Notes under the pieces: model-generated
What the model was told of the DNA's origin: nothing
What the model saw: only the letters and a program-made list of their open reading frames with translations
The model's database searches: none
Made by a program: the position numbers and the translations under genes
Shown: piece after piece, positions 17,877 through 26,260 of the stretch
How positions within the stretch are numbered: position 1 is the first letter of the stretch
How the letters are laid out: each line of letters opens with the position of its first letter
NCBI RefSeq assembly: GCF_009866655.1
Contig: NZ_CP047420.1
Location: 3,348,001-3,412,000, forward strand
DNA: 64,000 bases
DNA from: Rathayibacter sp. VKM Ac-2804
GTDB lineage: Bacteria; Actinomycetota; Actinomycetes; Actinomycetales; Microbacteriaceae
Direction: 5' to 3'

Positions 17877-18212
17877 GACTCCCCAGTATCAGGAGTTTCC
17901 TATGAGCGCGCTATGCCCGGGCGATGGCCCGGCTGTGCGCGGCCGGAGAGCGACGGCGGCGATGGACGCCCGGCCGGCTTTCTCCGAAAGCGGAAGTCCC
18001 CCTCTCGTCCCGAGCGGCGAAGCCGCGTCGCGTCTCGGCTGTGAGGAGGAGGACGCGGCCGTGCCCCTCTGCATGCTGGTCGAGGAGCCCCGCAGGGGCG
18101 CATCGAGACCCGCCGTGACCAATAGGGCTCGCGTGCAGACCCGTCCATCAGGGGCGGGCGGATCTCGAGACGCCCGCTGCGCGGGCTACTCGATCAGCAT
18201 GGGCTTGCCGCC
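17877..18212. other. intergenic stretch containing repeat family 2
   Basis: This 336-base gap between the divergently placed response-regulator start and the permease stop holds a full copy of repeat family 2 (18072-18201). The remainder (17883-18070) is GC-rich with no open frame I can support; the promoter of the two-component operon should lie near its left end. Confidence 0.5.
18072..18201 (+). repeat. inverted-repeat element family 2, copy A
   Basis: This 130-bp element begins CATGCTGGTCGAGGAGCCCC and ends with the inverse GGGCTACTCGATCAGCATG. The central part is variable (GACCCGCC to GGCGGATCTCGAG). It matches copies B and C in both arms. Confidence 0.85.
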
Positions 18213-19661
18213 CTAGCGCTTCGGCGCCCGCGCCGACTCGTCGGCCGGATCGGCGTCGAACTCCTCCGGGTCGACGACCGCCGAGCGGGCGTAGCCGCGC
18301 ACGCGCCGGTCGATGAAGGTCGCGAACCAGAGCAGCACGCCGATCACGAGCAGCACGGCCGCGATCTCGTACTGCGCGATGTCGCGACCGGAGGTGATCG
18401 GCAGCACCAGGTAGACGCAGGCGATCGCGCCGAGCACCGGCAGCACGGTCGGCGTCCGGAAGTGCTCGTGCTCGACCGGCTGGCGCCGCAGCACCAGGAC
18501 CGCGACGTTCACCACCGCGAAGACCGCGAGCAGCAGCAGCGACGTGGTGCCGCCGAGCAGGACCGCGATCGGGTCGGAGGGGTCGCGCGACACGTACGCG
18601 GTGAGCAGCAGCGCGAGGACCGTGGTGAACAGGATCGCCGCCCACGGCGTCCGCCGGCCGGCCAGCACGTTCTTCAGGAACGGCGGCAGCACGCCCTGCT
18701 TGCTCATCCCGTAGAGCAGTCGGCTGGCCATCATCATGTTGATCAGAGCGCTGTTCGCGACGGCGAAGAGGGAGATGAACGGCAGCAGCGTCGAGATCGG
18801 GAAGTCCGGCGCGGCCGTCTCGACGACCGTCACGAGCGGGGTGTCGTTGCCGGCCAGCTCGCCGATCGGCACGATCGCGACGGCCAGCGTCGAGACCAGC
18901 ACGTAGACGACGGCCGTGATGCCGAGACCGGTCAGCATCACCTTCGGGAAGATGCGGCTCGGATCCTTGGTCTCCTCGGCCATGTTGACCGAGTCCTCGA
19001 AGCCGACCATCGCGAAGAAGGCCAGCGAGGTGGCGGTGCTGATCGCGAGCAGCAGCGACTTGTCCTCGGGCGTCTCGAAGGCGACGACCCGGGAGAAGTC
19101 GGCCTGGCCGCCGAAGACCGCGAAGGAGCAGACGAGGATCACCAGCAGCAGGCCCGACAGCTCGATCAGGGTGAGCACCACGTTGAGGCCGACGCTCTCC
19201 GCGACTCCGCGCAGATTCACCAGCGCGATGCAGACCATGAAGATCAGCGCGATGCTCAGCCGCGTGCCCGCGCCGTCGCCGAGGCCGAAGCCGATCGCGA
19301 AGTTGCTCGCGAACGCGCCGGAGGCGGCCGAGGCCGAGGTGATCCCGCTCGCCATCACGGTGAAGCAGACCAGGAAGGTGACGAAGTGGATCCCGAACGC
19401 CTTGTGCGCGTAGAGCGCGGCCCCGGCGGCCTGCGGGAACTTGGTCACCAGCTCGAGGTAGGAGCAGGCGGTGAGCGTCGCGACGACGAAGGCGATCACG
19501 AACGGCAGCCAGGCGGCACCGCCCACCTCCGAGGCGACCTGCCCGGTCAGGGCGTAGATGCCGGTGCCGAGGATGTCCCCCACCACGAACAGCAGGAGGA
19601 GCTTGGGGCCGAGGACCCGCTTGAGCTCGGGAGGTGCCGTCTTCTCGCTGGTCGCCGTCAT
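18213..19661 (-). CDS. APC family amino acid permease
   Basis: The 482-residue protein has about 12 transmembrane segments and starts with the APC signature VVGDILGTGIYALTGQVA, the unwound-helix substrate site. SLAFFAMVGFEDSVNMAEETKDPSR is the conserved TM6-loop region. The hydrophilic C-terminal tail is acidic. Family members are amino acid or polyamine transporters; the substrate is not evident. GGAGG precedes the ATG. It stands alone. Confidence 0.92.
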   Translation of the reverse strand: MTATSEKTAPPELKRVLGPKLLLLFVVGDILGTGIYALTGQVASEVGGAAWLPFVIAFVVATLTACSYLELVTKFPQAAGAALYAHKAFGIHFVTFLVCFTVMASGITSASAASGAFASNFAIGFGLGDGAGTRLSIALIFMVCIALVNLRGVAESVGLNVVLTLIELSGLLLVILVCSFAVFGGQADFSRVVAFETPEDKSLLLAISTATSLAFFAMVGFEDSVNMAEETKDPSRIFPKVMLTGLGITAVVYVLVSTLAVAIVPIGELAGNDTPLVTVVETAAPDFPISTLLPFISLFAVANSALINMMMASRLLYGMSKQGVLPPFLKNVLAGRRTPWAAILFTTVLALLLTAYVSRDPSDPIAVLLGGTTSLLLLAVFAVVNVAVLVLRRQPVEHEHFRTPTVLPVLGAIACVYLVLPITSGRDIAQYEIAAVLLVIGVLLWFATFIDRRVRGYARSAVVDPEEFDADPADESARAPKR

Positions 19662-19768
19662 GATCGCGCCTCCATCGGTTCGTACCGGGTGGCGCGAGCC
19701 TAGGGCCGCGCGGGAGGCAGGGGGAAGCCCCGGGGACGGAACGACGGCGCGATCGCGCCCGGGAACGC

Positions 19769-19805
19769 AGAAGCGCCAGGACCCCGAACCGGTCCTGGCG
19801 CTTCT
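19769..19805 (-). terminator. terminator of the Tat-exported protein gene
   Basis: AGAAGCGCCAGGACC pairs with GGTCCTGGCGCTTCT around a seven-base loop, 55 bases past the stop codon on the minus strand. It could also end transcription from the other side. Confidence 0.75.
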
Positions 19806-19859
19806 GTGGTGGTCGGATCAATGGGGACGACGGACTCCGCCTTCCCCCGTGGTCGAGAC

Positions 19860-20372
19860 CTAGATCGGGAGGCAGACCCCGAGGAAGCCGGTCAGCGGGA
19901 AGGCGGAGACACCGGTGAGGTTCGCTGCCGCGGTGTTGTTCCCGGTGTTGGTCTCCGTGTAGCCGGCGGGGACGCTGGCGAGGGAGAGCCGGAACTCGGC
20001 CACGGCGAAGACCCCGAGGACGCCCGTGATGTCGATGATCGCCGACGGGGTCGCCGTCACGATCGTGAAGGTGATGGTGTTGTTGACGAGGACGCCGACG
20101 TTCGCACCCGTGGCCGAGACACCCACATTGGCCAGGCGCGGGCTGGTCAGCGTGAAGGTCGTGCCGGCGGGGATGTTGCCGGTCACGGCGGACACCGTGA
20201 AGCGCGGCACGGCGTTGCCCACCGTGAGCGTGCGGCAGGTGCGCGAGACGACGATGTCGACGGTCGCGTTCGACGCGGCGGCGGCGGGCGTGGCGATGGC
20301 GACGGCGACGACCGGCACGCTCCACGCAGCGGTCTTGGCGAGGTTTCGGCGGGAGATGGAGTTCTCGGGCAC
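19860..20372 (-). CDS. Tat-exported surface protein, unknown function
   Basis: The 170-residue protein starts with a twin-arginine signal (SRRNLAKTAAWSVPVVAVAI, cleavage probably after ATPAAAA). The mature part is rich in Val, Thr, Ala and Asn with beta-strand patterns (TVDIVVSRTCRTLTVG, IPAGTTFTLTSP, YTETNTGNNTAAANL), like DUF11/CARDB-type extracellular beta domains. The GTG at 20372 is preceded by AAAGGGA at good spacing and places the RR motif near the N-terminus; upstream in-frame starts would bury it. There is no anchor motif, so it is probably released or wall-associated. Confidence 0.75.
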   Translation of the reverse strand: MPENSISRRNLAKTAAWSVPVVAVAIATPAAAASNATVDIVVSRTCRTLTVGNAVPRFTVSAVTGNIPAGTTFTLTSPRLANVGVSATGANVGVLVNNTITFTIVTATPSAIIDITGVLGVFAVAEFRLSLASVPAGYTETNTGNNTAAANLTGVSAFPLTGFLGVCLPI

Positions 20373-20707
20373 GGGTTCCCTTTCGAGAGGAGTGGGGTCG
20401 GAGGCCGTGCGTCGGAGGAACCCCCCACGTCCGGACAAGGGGAAAGCTAGGGAGCTGTCCCCCTTTCGATCCACACCGCCGGAGCCGGCGAGGATCCTTC
20501 GCTTCCGTCTGATCCTGGGAGCGCTCTGAACGCGGCCTCTGAGGTCGAACACTCGATTCCGCGCCGTTCCGGGCACCGCCGCTCGCCGCTCCCACGGCCG
20601 AGGGCTCGCCCGCGGTCCGATCCGCCGGGCGCAGGCTCGCCGCGCGGCCCGATCAGGCGTCGCGGAATCGCGCCCCGCTGGCGGGCCCGGACGGATCCGC
20701 CGCCGGG
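20373..20707. other. intergenic region upstream of the Tat-exported protein
   Basis: These 335 bases should hold the promoter of the minus-strand Tat protein gene. The only structure I see is an inverted repeat, GGACA (20433-20437) with TGTCC (20456-20460), enclosing AGCT-AGGG-AGCT. No credible gene is present. Confidence 0.45.
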
Positions 20708-20905
20708 TCAGCCGTCGTCGAGGTCCTCCGCGGCGCAACGCAGCCGCAGCAGCACCTGCAGCTCCAGCACCTGCTCCCGCCACTCCCGGCCGAGCAGCCG
20801 ATCGAGGGCCGCGAGCCGCTGGTGGACGGTGTCGGCGCCAGCACCGCGGGCCGCGACGTCGCGATCCTCGGCCTCGCCACGACCCTTCCGCAGGCGCTCG
20901 CTCAT
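20708..20905 (-). CDS. small hypothetical protein
   Basis: This possible 65-residue soluble protein (MSERLRKGRGEAEDRD...) is charged and helical, with a Leu-rich second half (RLAALDRLLGREWREQVLEL). It is divergent from the MacB-type permease gene, starting 101 bases from it. I do not recognise it. The composition fits a real protein better than its neighbours in other frames, but it could be spurious. Confidence 0.4.
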   Translation of the reverse strand: MSERLRKGRGEAEDRDVAARGAGADTVHQRLAALDRLLGREWREQVLELQVLLRLRCAAEDLDDG

Positions 20906-21006
20906 CGGCGACTCAAAGACGACAGAGACGACTCGGATAGCCGGCCTTCCTACTGTCGGGACGTCGAGCGGGCCCCTCCGCTCGTCCTCCCCGACCGAAG
21001 GACGCC

Positions 21007-22500
21007 ATGTTCGCCACCTATCTCCGGCGAGAGCTGACCAACCGCCGCCGGCAGACGATGATCATCGCCGCCGGTATGGCGCTCGCCATCGCCCTCGTGA
21101 TCCTCGTCACCTCGTTCTCCGCCGGCGTCCGCAGCGCCCAGGCCTCGGTCCTCGAGTCCGTCTACGGCGTCGGCACCGACATCACCGTGACCCAGGCCGC
21201 CGCCGCGCCGACGGAGGGCGAGGCCCCCGGCCAGCGCTTCGACTTCGGCTCCACCGACGGCACGACCGACGACGGCACCACCTCCGTCAGCCAGTCACGC
21301 CTCGAGGCCGACCGCGGCACGACCACGTTCGACGCCTCGGCCGTCGCCACCGCGCAGGGCGTGACCGGCGTCTCCGCTGCGATCGGCGTTCTCTCGCTGA
21401 ACAACACCACCTTCAGCGGGCAGCTGCCCGGCTCCTCCCAGCAGGGCGGCACGGACGGCACCGCGGACCAGGGAGCAGCGGGCACCGCTCCGGCGGCCGG
21501 CGAGGCGCCCACGGGCGGCCCGGACGGCGCGGGCGGCTCCTCCTTCGGCGTCGACTCCTTCTCGGTGCTCGGCCTCGACCCGGCCGGCTCCGCGATCGGC
21601 CCCCTGGCCGACGTGAGCCTCACCGACGGCCGCACCTTCACCACGGACGACGCGGGCCAGGACGTCGTCGTCGTCGACTCCTCCTACGCGACCACGGCCG
21701 CGCTGTCCGTCGGCTCGACCGTCGACATCGGCGGAACCGCCTTCAGCGTGATCGGCATCGTCACGACCGACTCCACGGACGCGAGCACCGCCTCCGACAC
21801 GTACATCCCGCTCGACGTCGCCCAGACCCTCTCCGGCCAGGCCGGCCTGATCTCCTCCGTCTACGTCCAGGCCGCCTCCTCCGAGGACATCTCCTCGATT
21901 CAGACCGCCCTGCAGACCGCGCTGCCCGACGCGACCGTCTCGACGCAGGCCGATCTCGCCTCGAGCGTCTCCGGCTCGCTCTCCACCGCGGGCGACCTGG
22001 TCGCGAACCTCGGCACCTGGCTCTCGCTGCTGGTCCTCGCCGCCGCGTTCCTGATCGCGATCCTGTTCACCGTCTCGGGCGTCACTCGGCGCACCCGCGA
22101 GTTCGGCACGCTCAAGGCCATCGGCTGGAGCAACGGCGCGATCGTGCGCCAGGTGGCCGGCGAGTCGGTCGTCCAGGGGCTGATCGGCGGCACCGCGGGC
22201 ATCGTCCTCGGGCTCGTCGGCGTCACGATCGTCAATCTGATCGCGCCCACGCTCTCGGGCACCTCCACCAGCACCTCGGCGATGGGCGCCGGTGGTCCCG
22301 GCGGCGGCTTCGGCGGAGGCGGCCCCGGCGCCGCGCAGACCGCCGCGGCCACCGAGGTGGCGCTCTCGCTCCCCGTCACCGTGCCGGTGATCCTGCTCGC
22401 GGTCGGCCTCGCCGTCCTCGGCGGGCTGCTCGCCGGAGCCCTCGGCGGCTGGCGCGCCTCGCGCCTGCGCCCGGCCGCGGCGCTCCGCTCGGTCGGCTGA
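21007..22500 (+). CDS. MacB/FtsX-type ABC transporter permease
   Basis: The 497-residue permease has a first transmembrane helix (about residues 19-40), a large extracytoplasmic MacB-PCD-like domain (about 41-340, with a low-complexity Gly/Thr/Ala insert near 65-180), and three C-terminal helices with the FtsX motif TRRTREFGTLKAIGWSNGAIV. A Gly-rich loop (GGPGGGFGGGGPG) separates the last two helices. It forms a complex with the ATPase gene 43 bases downstream. Such systems export or mechanotransmit rather than import; the substrate is unknown. AAGGA precedes the ATG. Confidence 0.93.
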   Translation: MFATYLRRELTNRRRQTMIIAAGMALAIALVILVTSFSAGVRSAQASVLESVYGVGTDITVTQAAAAPTEGEAPGQRFDFGSTDGTTDDGTTSVSQSRLEADRGTTTFDASAVATAQGVTGVSAAIGVLSLNNTTFSGQLPGSSQQGGTDGTADQGAAGTAPAAGEAPTGGPDGAGGSSFGVDSFSVLGLDPAGSAIGPLADVSLTDGRTFTTDDAGQDVVVVDSSYATTAALSVGSTVDIGGTAFSVIGIVTTDSTDASTASDTYIPLDVAQTLSGQAGLISSVYVQAASSEDISSIQTALQTALPDATVSTQADLASSVSGSLSTAGDLVANLGTWLSLLVLAAAFLIAILFTVSGVTRRTREFGTLKAIGWSNGAIVRQVAGESVVQGLIGGTAGIVLGLVGVTIVNLIAPTLSGTSTSTSAMGAGGPGGGFGGGGPGAAQTAAATEVALSLPVTVPVILLAVGLAVLGGLLAGALGGWRASRLRPAAALRSVG

Positions 22501-22543
22501 CCCCCTCGACTCCTCGTCCCCTCGTCCCCGGAAGGACACCCGC

Positions 22544-23215
22544 ATGTACACCCTCACGAACGTCACCAAGAGCTACGACGGAGCGAAGACGAAGGTCACC
22601 GCGCTGAAGGACGTCACCCTCACCATCCCGGACGGGCAGATGGTCGCGATCCAGGGACCGACCGGCGGCGGCAAGTCGACGCTGCTGCAGATGCTCGGCG
22701 CGCTCGACCGGCCCACCTCGGGCACCGTCGTCCTCGGCGAGCACGAGATCTCCTCGGCGGGCGATGCGCGCCTCGCGGCCATCCGCGCGCGGGAGGTGGG
22801 GATCGTCTTCCAGAGCTTCAACCTCATCCCGACGCTCACCGCGCTCGAGAACGTCGAGACGGCCCTCGCTCCGCAGCGCATCCCGCGGGCGGAGCGGGCC
22901 GAGCGGGCGAAGGCGGCGCTCGCCTCGGTCGGCCTCGCCGACCGCCTCGACCACCTGCCCGCCGAGCTCTCCGGCGGTCAGCAGCAGCGCGTCGCGATCG
23001 CCCGCGCGCTGGTCAAGAACCCGACGGTGCTCCTCGCCGACGAGCCGACCGGCGCCCTCGACGAGGACACCCGCGACGACATCATGACGCTGCTCGAGAC
23101 CCTCTGGAAGGACCTCGGCCTCACCCTCGTCATCGTCACCCACGACTCCACCGTCGCCCGCCGCGCCCAGCGCCGCCTGCACCTCAAGGGCGGCCACGTC
23201 CGCGACGTCGCCTGA
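22544..23215 (+). CDS. ABC transporter ATP-binding protein (MacB/LolD type)
   Basis: The 223-residue ATPase has Walker A GPTGGGKST, Q-loop FQSFNLIPTLTALENV (typical for MacB/LolD), signature LSGGQQQR, Walker B VLLADEPTGALD and the switch His in VTHD. It pairs with the FtsX-type permease just upstream. GGAAGGA precedes the ATG. The partners form a full Type VII-like ABC system without a separate periplasmic adaptor in view. Confidence 0.95.
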   Translation: MYTLTNVTKSYDGAKTKVTALKDVTLTIPDGQMVAIQGPTGGGKSTLLQMLGALDRPTSGTVVLGEHEISSAGDARLAAIRAREVGIVFQSFNLIPTLTALENVETALAPQRIPRAERAERAKAALASVGLADRLDHLPAELSGGQQQRVAIARALVKNPTVLLADEPTGALDEDTRDDIMTLLETLWKDLGLTLVIVTHDSTVARRAQRRLHLKGGHVRDVA

Positions 23216-23230
23216 CGGCGGAGGAGCACA

Positions 23231-23356
23231 CATGCTGGTCGAGTAGCCCCGCAGGGGCGTATCGAGACCCGCCGCCCCCAACAGGGCGGATCTGCAGACT
23301 CACGTCCAGACGTCGGTGGATCTCGATACGCCCGCTGCGCGGGCTACTCGATCAGC
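23231..23356 (+). repeat. inverted-repeat element family 2, copy B
   Basis: This element begins CATGCTGGTCGAGTAGCCCC and ends GCGGGCTACTCGATCAGCA, about 126 bp in all. It lies between the convergent ABC ATPase and dienelactone hydrolase genes and is closely similar to copy C in both arms. Confidence 0.88.
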
Positions 23357-23397
23357 AAGTGTGCGGGCACAGCTCGGCGGACGTGCCGCCGACCGCC

Positions 23398-24123
23398 TCA
23401 GCCCGCGTGCTCCCGCAGGAACGCCAGCGCACGCGGCCACGCGTCGGTCGCCGCGTCCGCCCGGTACATGCCCTCGTTCGCGTCGTTGAAGAACGCGTGC
23501 CCCGCCCCCGGATACACGACGACCTCCACCTCCTTGCCCGCGGTCGCCTCGCGGATCCCGGGCACCTGCGCCATCAGCGGTTCGTCCTGGTCGCCGTAGA
23601 ACGCGAGGACCGGCACCCGCAGCGAGCCGAGCTCCTCCGCCGAGGCCGTGTTGTGCCCGTAGAACGGCACCGCCGCGGCCACGCGCGGCTCCGCGAGCGC
23701 GAGGGCCCAGCTGAAGGTGCCGCCGTAGCAGAAGCCGGTGACGGAGACGCTCGTCGTCCCCTCCTCGCGCAGGAGCCGCTCGACCAGCGCCCGGAGGATC
23801 GCGACCGTCCGCACCGCGTGCTGCGGCGTGAACACCGGGGCGAAGAAGGTCCGCAGCTCGACCTGGCGCGGCAGCCGGCGCACCGGGTGGTCGTAGTCAG
23901 CGCGCTGCTCGGTCTCGAGCTGCTCGAGCAGCCCGCTGTCGGCGAGCAGCTCGGGCGCGACGACCCGGAAGCCCTCGGCCGCGTACCGGTCGGCGACCGA
24001 GCGGATGTGGCCGTCGACCCCCCACACCTCGTGGATCAGGATGAGGACGCGCCCGCCCTCCCCGCTGCAGTACACCGGTACATCGTGGTCGGCCAGGGTC
24101 CAGGTCTCATCGCTCGTGGGCAT
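23398..24123 (-). CDS. dienelactone hydrolase family protein
   Basis: The 241-residue alpha/beta hydrolase has the dienelactone-hydrolase triad: Cys in GFCYGG, Asp in FYGDQDE and His in GAGHAFFND. IHEVWGVDGHIRSVADRYA near the N-terminus is the conserved Glu-containing segment of the family. These enzymes open lactone rings or hydrolyse small esters. TAGGGT lies six bases before the ATG, so the mRNA is probably leaderless. Confidence 0.93.
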   Translation of the reverse strand: MPTSDETWTLADHDVPVYCSGEGGRVLILIHEVWGVDGHIRSVADRYAAEGFRVVAPELLADSGLLEQLETEQRADYDHPVRRLPRQVELRTFFAPVFTPQHAVRTVAILRALVERLLREEGTTSVSVTGFCYGGTFSWALALAEPRVAAAVPFYGHNTASAEELGSLRVPVLAFYGDQDEPLMAQVPGIREATAGKEVEVVVYPGAGHAFFNDANEGMYRADAATDAWPRALAFLREHAG

Positions 24124-24138
24124 CTGCGCACCCTAGAC

Positions 24139-24279
24139 CCGCGAGCCGGGAGCGCACCCACTGGCGGTCCTCCGGCACGCAGAACCTCGTCCGGCTCGTC
24201 GAAACGGCCGACTCCCGCGAGCCGGAGCCGACTCCGCGAGCCGGAGGTGCTCCGGAGTCGCGATTCCCGCGAGCCGGAG
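24139..24279. repeat. cluster of CGCGAGCCGGAG mini-repeats
   Basis: Four copies of CGCGAGCCGGAG or a one-base variant lie at 24139-24150, 24216-24227, 24235-24246 and 24268-24279, with related GTGCCGGAG units to about 24311. They fill the 206-base gap between the hydrolase start and the GNAT stop. The same 12-mer occurs in the hairpin at 6728-6776. Confidence 0.65.
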
Positions 24280-24329
24280 CCGTTCCGACGTGCCGGAGGT
24301 GACGTGCCGGAGCTGTCCCGGAGTCGCAG

Positions 24330-24803
24330 TCAGCCCGCCGCAGGCGTGAGCGGCGGCGCGACGAGGATCTCGTCCCACTCCCCCTCGGGCCTCTCGTAGC
24401 GGAAGCCGTGCCGCTCGTAGAGCCGGCGGGCGGCGCTCCCCCGCAGCACGTCGAGCCGGAAGGGCCGATCGGCGCGCCCGTCCTCGAGCATCACCCGCCG
24501 GAGGACCGCCGCCCCGATCCCGCGCCCCTGCGCGGCGGTCGCAAGGTAGAAGTGCTCGATCCAGACCGCGTCCTCCTCGAGGCGCGAGGCGATGCAGCCG
24601 ACGAGCTCGCCGTCCACCTCGATCACGCGGGTGTGCTCCGGCCGGTAGCCGTCCAGGAAGCGGTGACGCACCCGGTGCTCGTCGTAGCGGTCGAGCCGGT
24701 CGAGGTCCGGCCGCATCACGACGGCGCGCAGCTCGGCTATGACCGGGGCGTCGTCGAGCGTCCCGGGACGGAGGCTCCAGTGCGCGGCGCGCTCAGCGCC
24801 CAC
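24330..24803 (-). CDS. GNAT family N-acetyltransferase
   Basis: The 157-residue protein has the acetyl-CoA motif YLATAAQGRGIGAAVLRRVM and the C-terminal ARRLYERHGFRYE strand typical of GNAT enzymes. Its start lies inside the 3' end of the LysR-type effector gene (11-base overlap), which implies co-translation. The substrate is unknown. Confidence 0.9.
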   Translation of the reverse strand: MGAERAAHWSLRPGTLDDAPVIAELRAVVMRPDLDRLDRYDEHRVRHRFLDGYRPEHTRVIEVDGELVGCIASRLEEDAVWIEHFYLATAAQGRGIGAAVLRRVMLEDGRADRPFRLDVLRGSAARRLYERHGFRYERPEGEWDEILVAPPLTPAAG

Positions 24804-25752
24804 GGGGCTTCCGGGTCCGCCGCACCGCCGGCCGCGCGGTCCCGCCGGGCCGGGCGGGCTTCTTCTTCCCGCCGCCCGCCTTCTCGCGCTTCTCCCGCGC
24901 CTCGCGGGCCTTCGCCTTCGCCGCCTTCGCGCGCGACTCGACCTTCGGGGTCGCCGCAGTGCCGCGGGTCGTGTTCGCGCTGCGGCCGCGGACGACGCCG
25001 ATGAAGTCCTCGACGTCGTCGGTCTTGTCCTCGGTCGCCCAGGCGAGGCGGATGCTGGTGGGCGCGACGCCGCTGACCGGGACGACCCGCACGTCCTTCC
25101 GGCTGTGCACGCGGGCGACCGACTGCGGCACGATCAGCACGCCGACGCCGGCCGCGACCTGCTCGACCGCGTCGTCGAGTCCGGCCATCCGCGGCAGCGC
25201 GCGGCGGGTCCCGTCCGCGATCTCCACGGCGAGCGCCGCCCACTCCGGCACCGTCGCCGGCTCCTGCAGCAGGTGCTCGTCCGCGAGGTCGGCGACGTCC
25301 ATCCCCTCGGCGTCGGCGAAGGCGTGGTCGCGGGGCAGGACCACGACGGGCTGCTCCTCGTAGAGCAGGATCGAGCTGACGGAGTCGCTGCGCACGTCGC
25401 CGCGCACGAAGACGATCTGCGCGCGGCCGTCGCGCAGCACCTCCTCCTGCTCGCTCTCGGCGATCGGGAGCACCCGGAGCCGCAGGTCGGGTCGGCGCTC
25501 GGCCCAGACGCGGGTCCACTTGGTCGGCGTGACGCCGGGCACCAGCGCGATCAGGAGGGCCGGGCCCTCGGGCTCGGCGACGTCCCGCTCGGCGTCGTCC
25601 GGCTCCGCGTCGTCGAGCACGGCGTCGTCCGGCACGGCGTCGTCCGGCTCCGGCGTCTCGAACTCCGTCTGCGCGGCGTCGGCCCTGTCGTCCAGGCCGC
25701 CCGCGTCCTCGCGGTGTGCCGGCTGCTCGCGGGGGTCCGGCTCGTCGCTCAT
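24793..25752 (-). CDS. LysR-type substrate-binding domain protein lacking the HTH
   Basis: The 319-residue protein carries a type-2 periplasmic-binding fold as in LysR effector domains (about residues 65-255: LLIALVPGVTPTKWTRVW, VFVRGDVRSDSVSSILLYEE, GVGVLIVPQSVARV). Instead of a DNA-binding domain it has a long acidic, repetitive N-terminus rich in Asp-Glu-Pro, and a very basic Lys/Arg/Pro tail that might contact nucleic acid. The ATG at 25752 has TACCCT six bases upstream. It is divergent from the DUF5997 gene with a 43-base gap, a pairing I know to recur in related genera. Its function is unknown. Confidence 0.8.
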   Translation of the reverse strand: MSDEPDPREQPAHREDAGGLDDRADAAQTEFETPEPDDAVPDDAVLDDAEPDDAERDVAEPEGPALLIALVPGVTPTKWTRVWAERRPDLRLRVLPIAESEQEEVLRDGRAQIVFVRGDVRSDSVSSILLYEEQPVVVLPRDHAFADAEGMDVADLADEHLLQEPATVPEWAALAVEIADGTRRALPRMAGLDDAVEQVAAGVGVLIVPQSVARVHSRKDVRVVPVSGVAPTSIRLAWATEDKTDDVEDFIGVVRGRSANTTRGTAATPKVESRAKAAKAKAREAREKREKAGGGKKKPARPGGTARPAVRRTRKPRGR

Positions 25753-25795
25753 CCGTCCAGGGTAGGTCCTGCGCACCCACCGGTAGGGTTGCCGC
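25753..25795. promoter_or_regulatory. back-to-back leaderless promoters
   Basis: TACCCT (minus strand, 25764 to 25759) lies six bases before the minus-strand ATG, and TAGGGT (25784-25789) lies six bases before the plus-strand ATG at 25796. Both are TANNNT -10 boxes at the distance expected for transcripts that begin at the start codon. The whole divergent promoter region is 43 bases. Confidence 0.7.
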
Positions 25796-26182
25796 ATGGC
25801 CAAGGCGACACAGACGATGAAGGCTGCGACCGCGGCGAAGAAGCTCCAGATCTTCTTTCCCGCGACTCCGGAGGAGTTCCAGGAGTCGGCGATCACGCGC
25901 GAGCAGTACGACGACCTCGTCGCGAACCCGCCGGAGTGGCTGACGAAGCTCCGCGAGACCGGCCCGCACCCGCGCCCGGTGATCGCCTCGCGCCTCAACG
26001 TGTCGATCTCGGGCCTGGCCCGCGGCGGCATCGACGAGGCGCTCACGACCGAGCAGATCCAGGCCCTCCTCGACGAGGTCCCCGAGTGGCTCCGCGTCGA
26101 GCAGAACTCCTACGCCGAGGTCCGCCGCGAGCAGGCCCGCCTGAAGGCCGAGCGCGCCGCCAAGGACGCCGAGTCCGCGTAA
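25796..26182 (+). CDS. DUF5997 family protein
   Basis: The 128-residue soluble protein (KKLQIFFPATPEEFQESAIT, NPPEWLTKLRETGPHPRPVIASRLNVSISGLARGG) matches my memory of the actinobacterial DUF5997 family. RPVIASRLNVSISGLARGGI looks like a helix-turn-helix-like segment, and the C-terminus is a charged helix. It is transcribed divergently from the LysR-type effector domain protein and probably has a leaderless mRNA. Its function is unknown; together the two could be the separated DNA-binding and effector halves of a regulator, which is speculation. Confidence 0.8.
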   Translation: MAKATQTMKAATAAKKLQIFFPATPEEFQESAITREQYDDLVANPPEWLTKLRETGPHPRPVIASRLNVSISGLARGGIDEALTTEQIQALLDEVPEWLRVEQNSYAEVRREQARLKAERAAKDAESA

Positions 26183-26192
26183 GCCGGACTGC

Positions 26193-26253
26193 CGCGAGAT
26201 GCCACTTGTGCACGCGACACGCCGTGAGAGGCGTGCACAAATGGCATCTCGCG
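26193..26253 (+). repeat. palindromic element family 1, copy 3
   Basis: Arms CGCGAGATGCCACTTGTGC and GCACAAATGGCATCTCGCG (one mismatch) lie between the convergent DUF5997 and Gfo/Idh genes. Confidence 0.9.
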
Positions 26254-26260
26254 GAGGCGG

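Noticed and set aside
18148..20595. 815-codon minus-strand frame over the APC permease region
   Set aside because: The composition is Arg/Pro-rich with no recognisable motif, and it overlaps the permease and Tat-protein genes in another frame.
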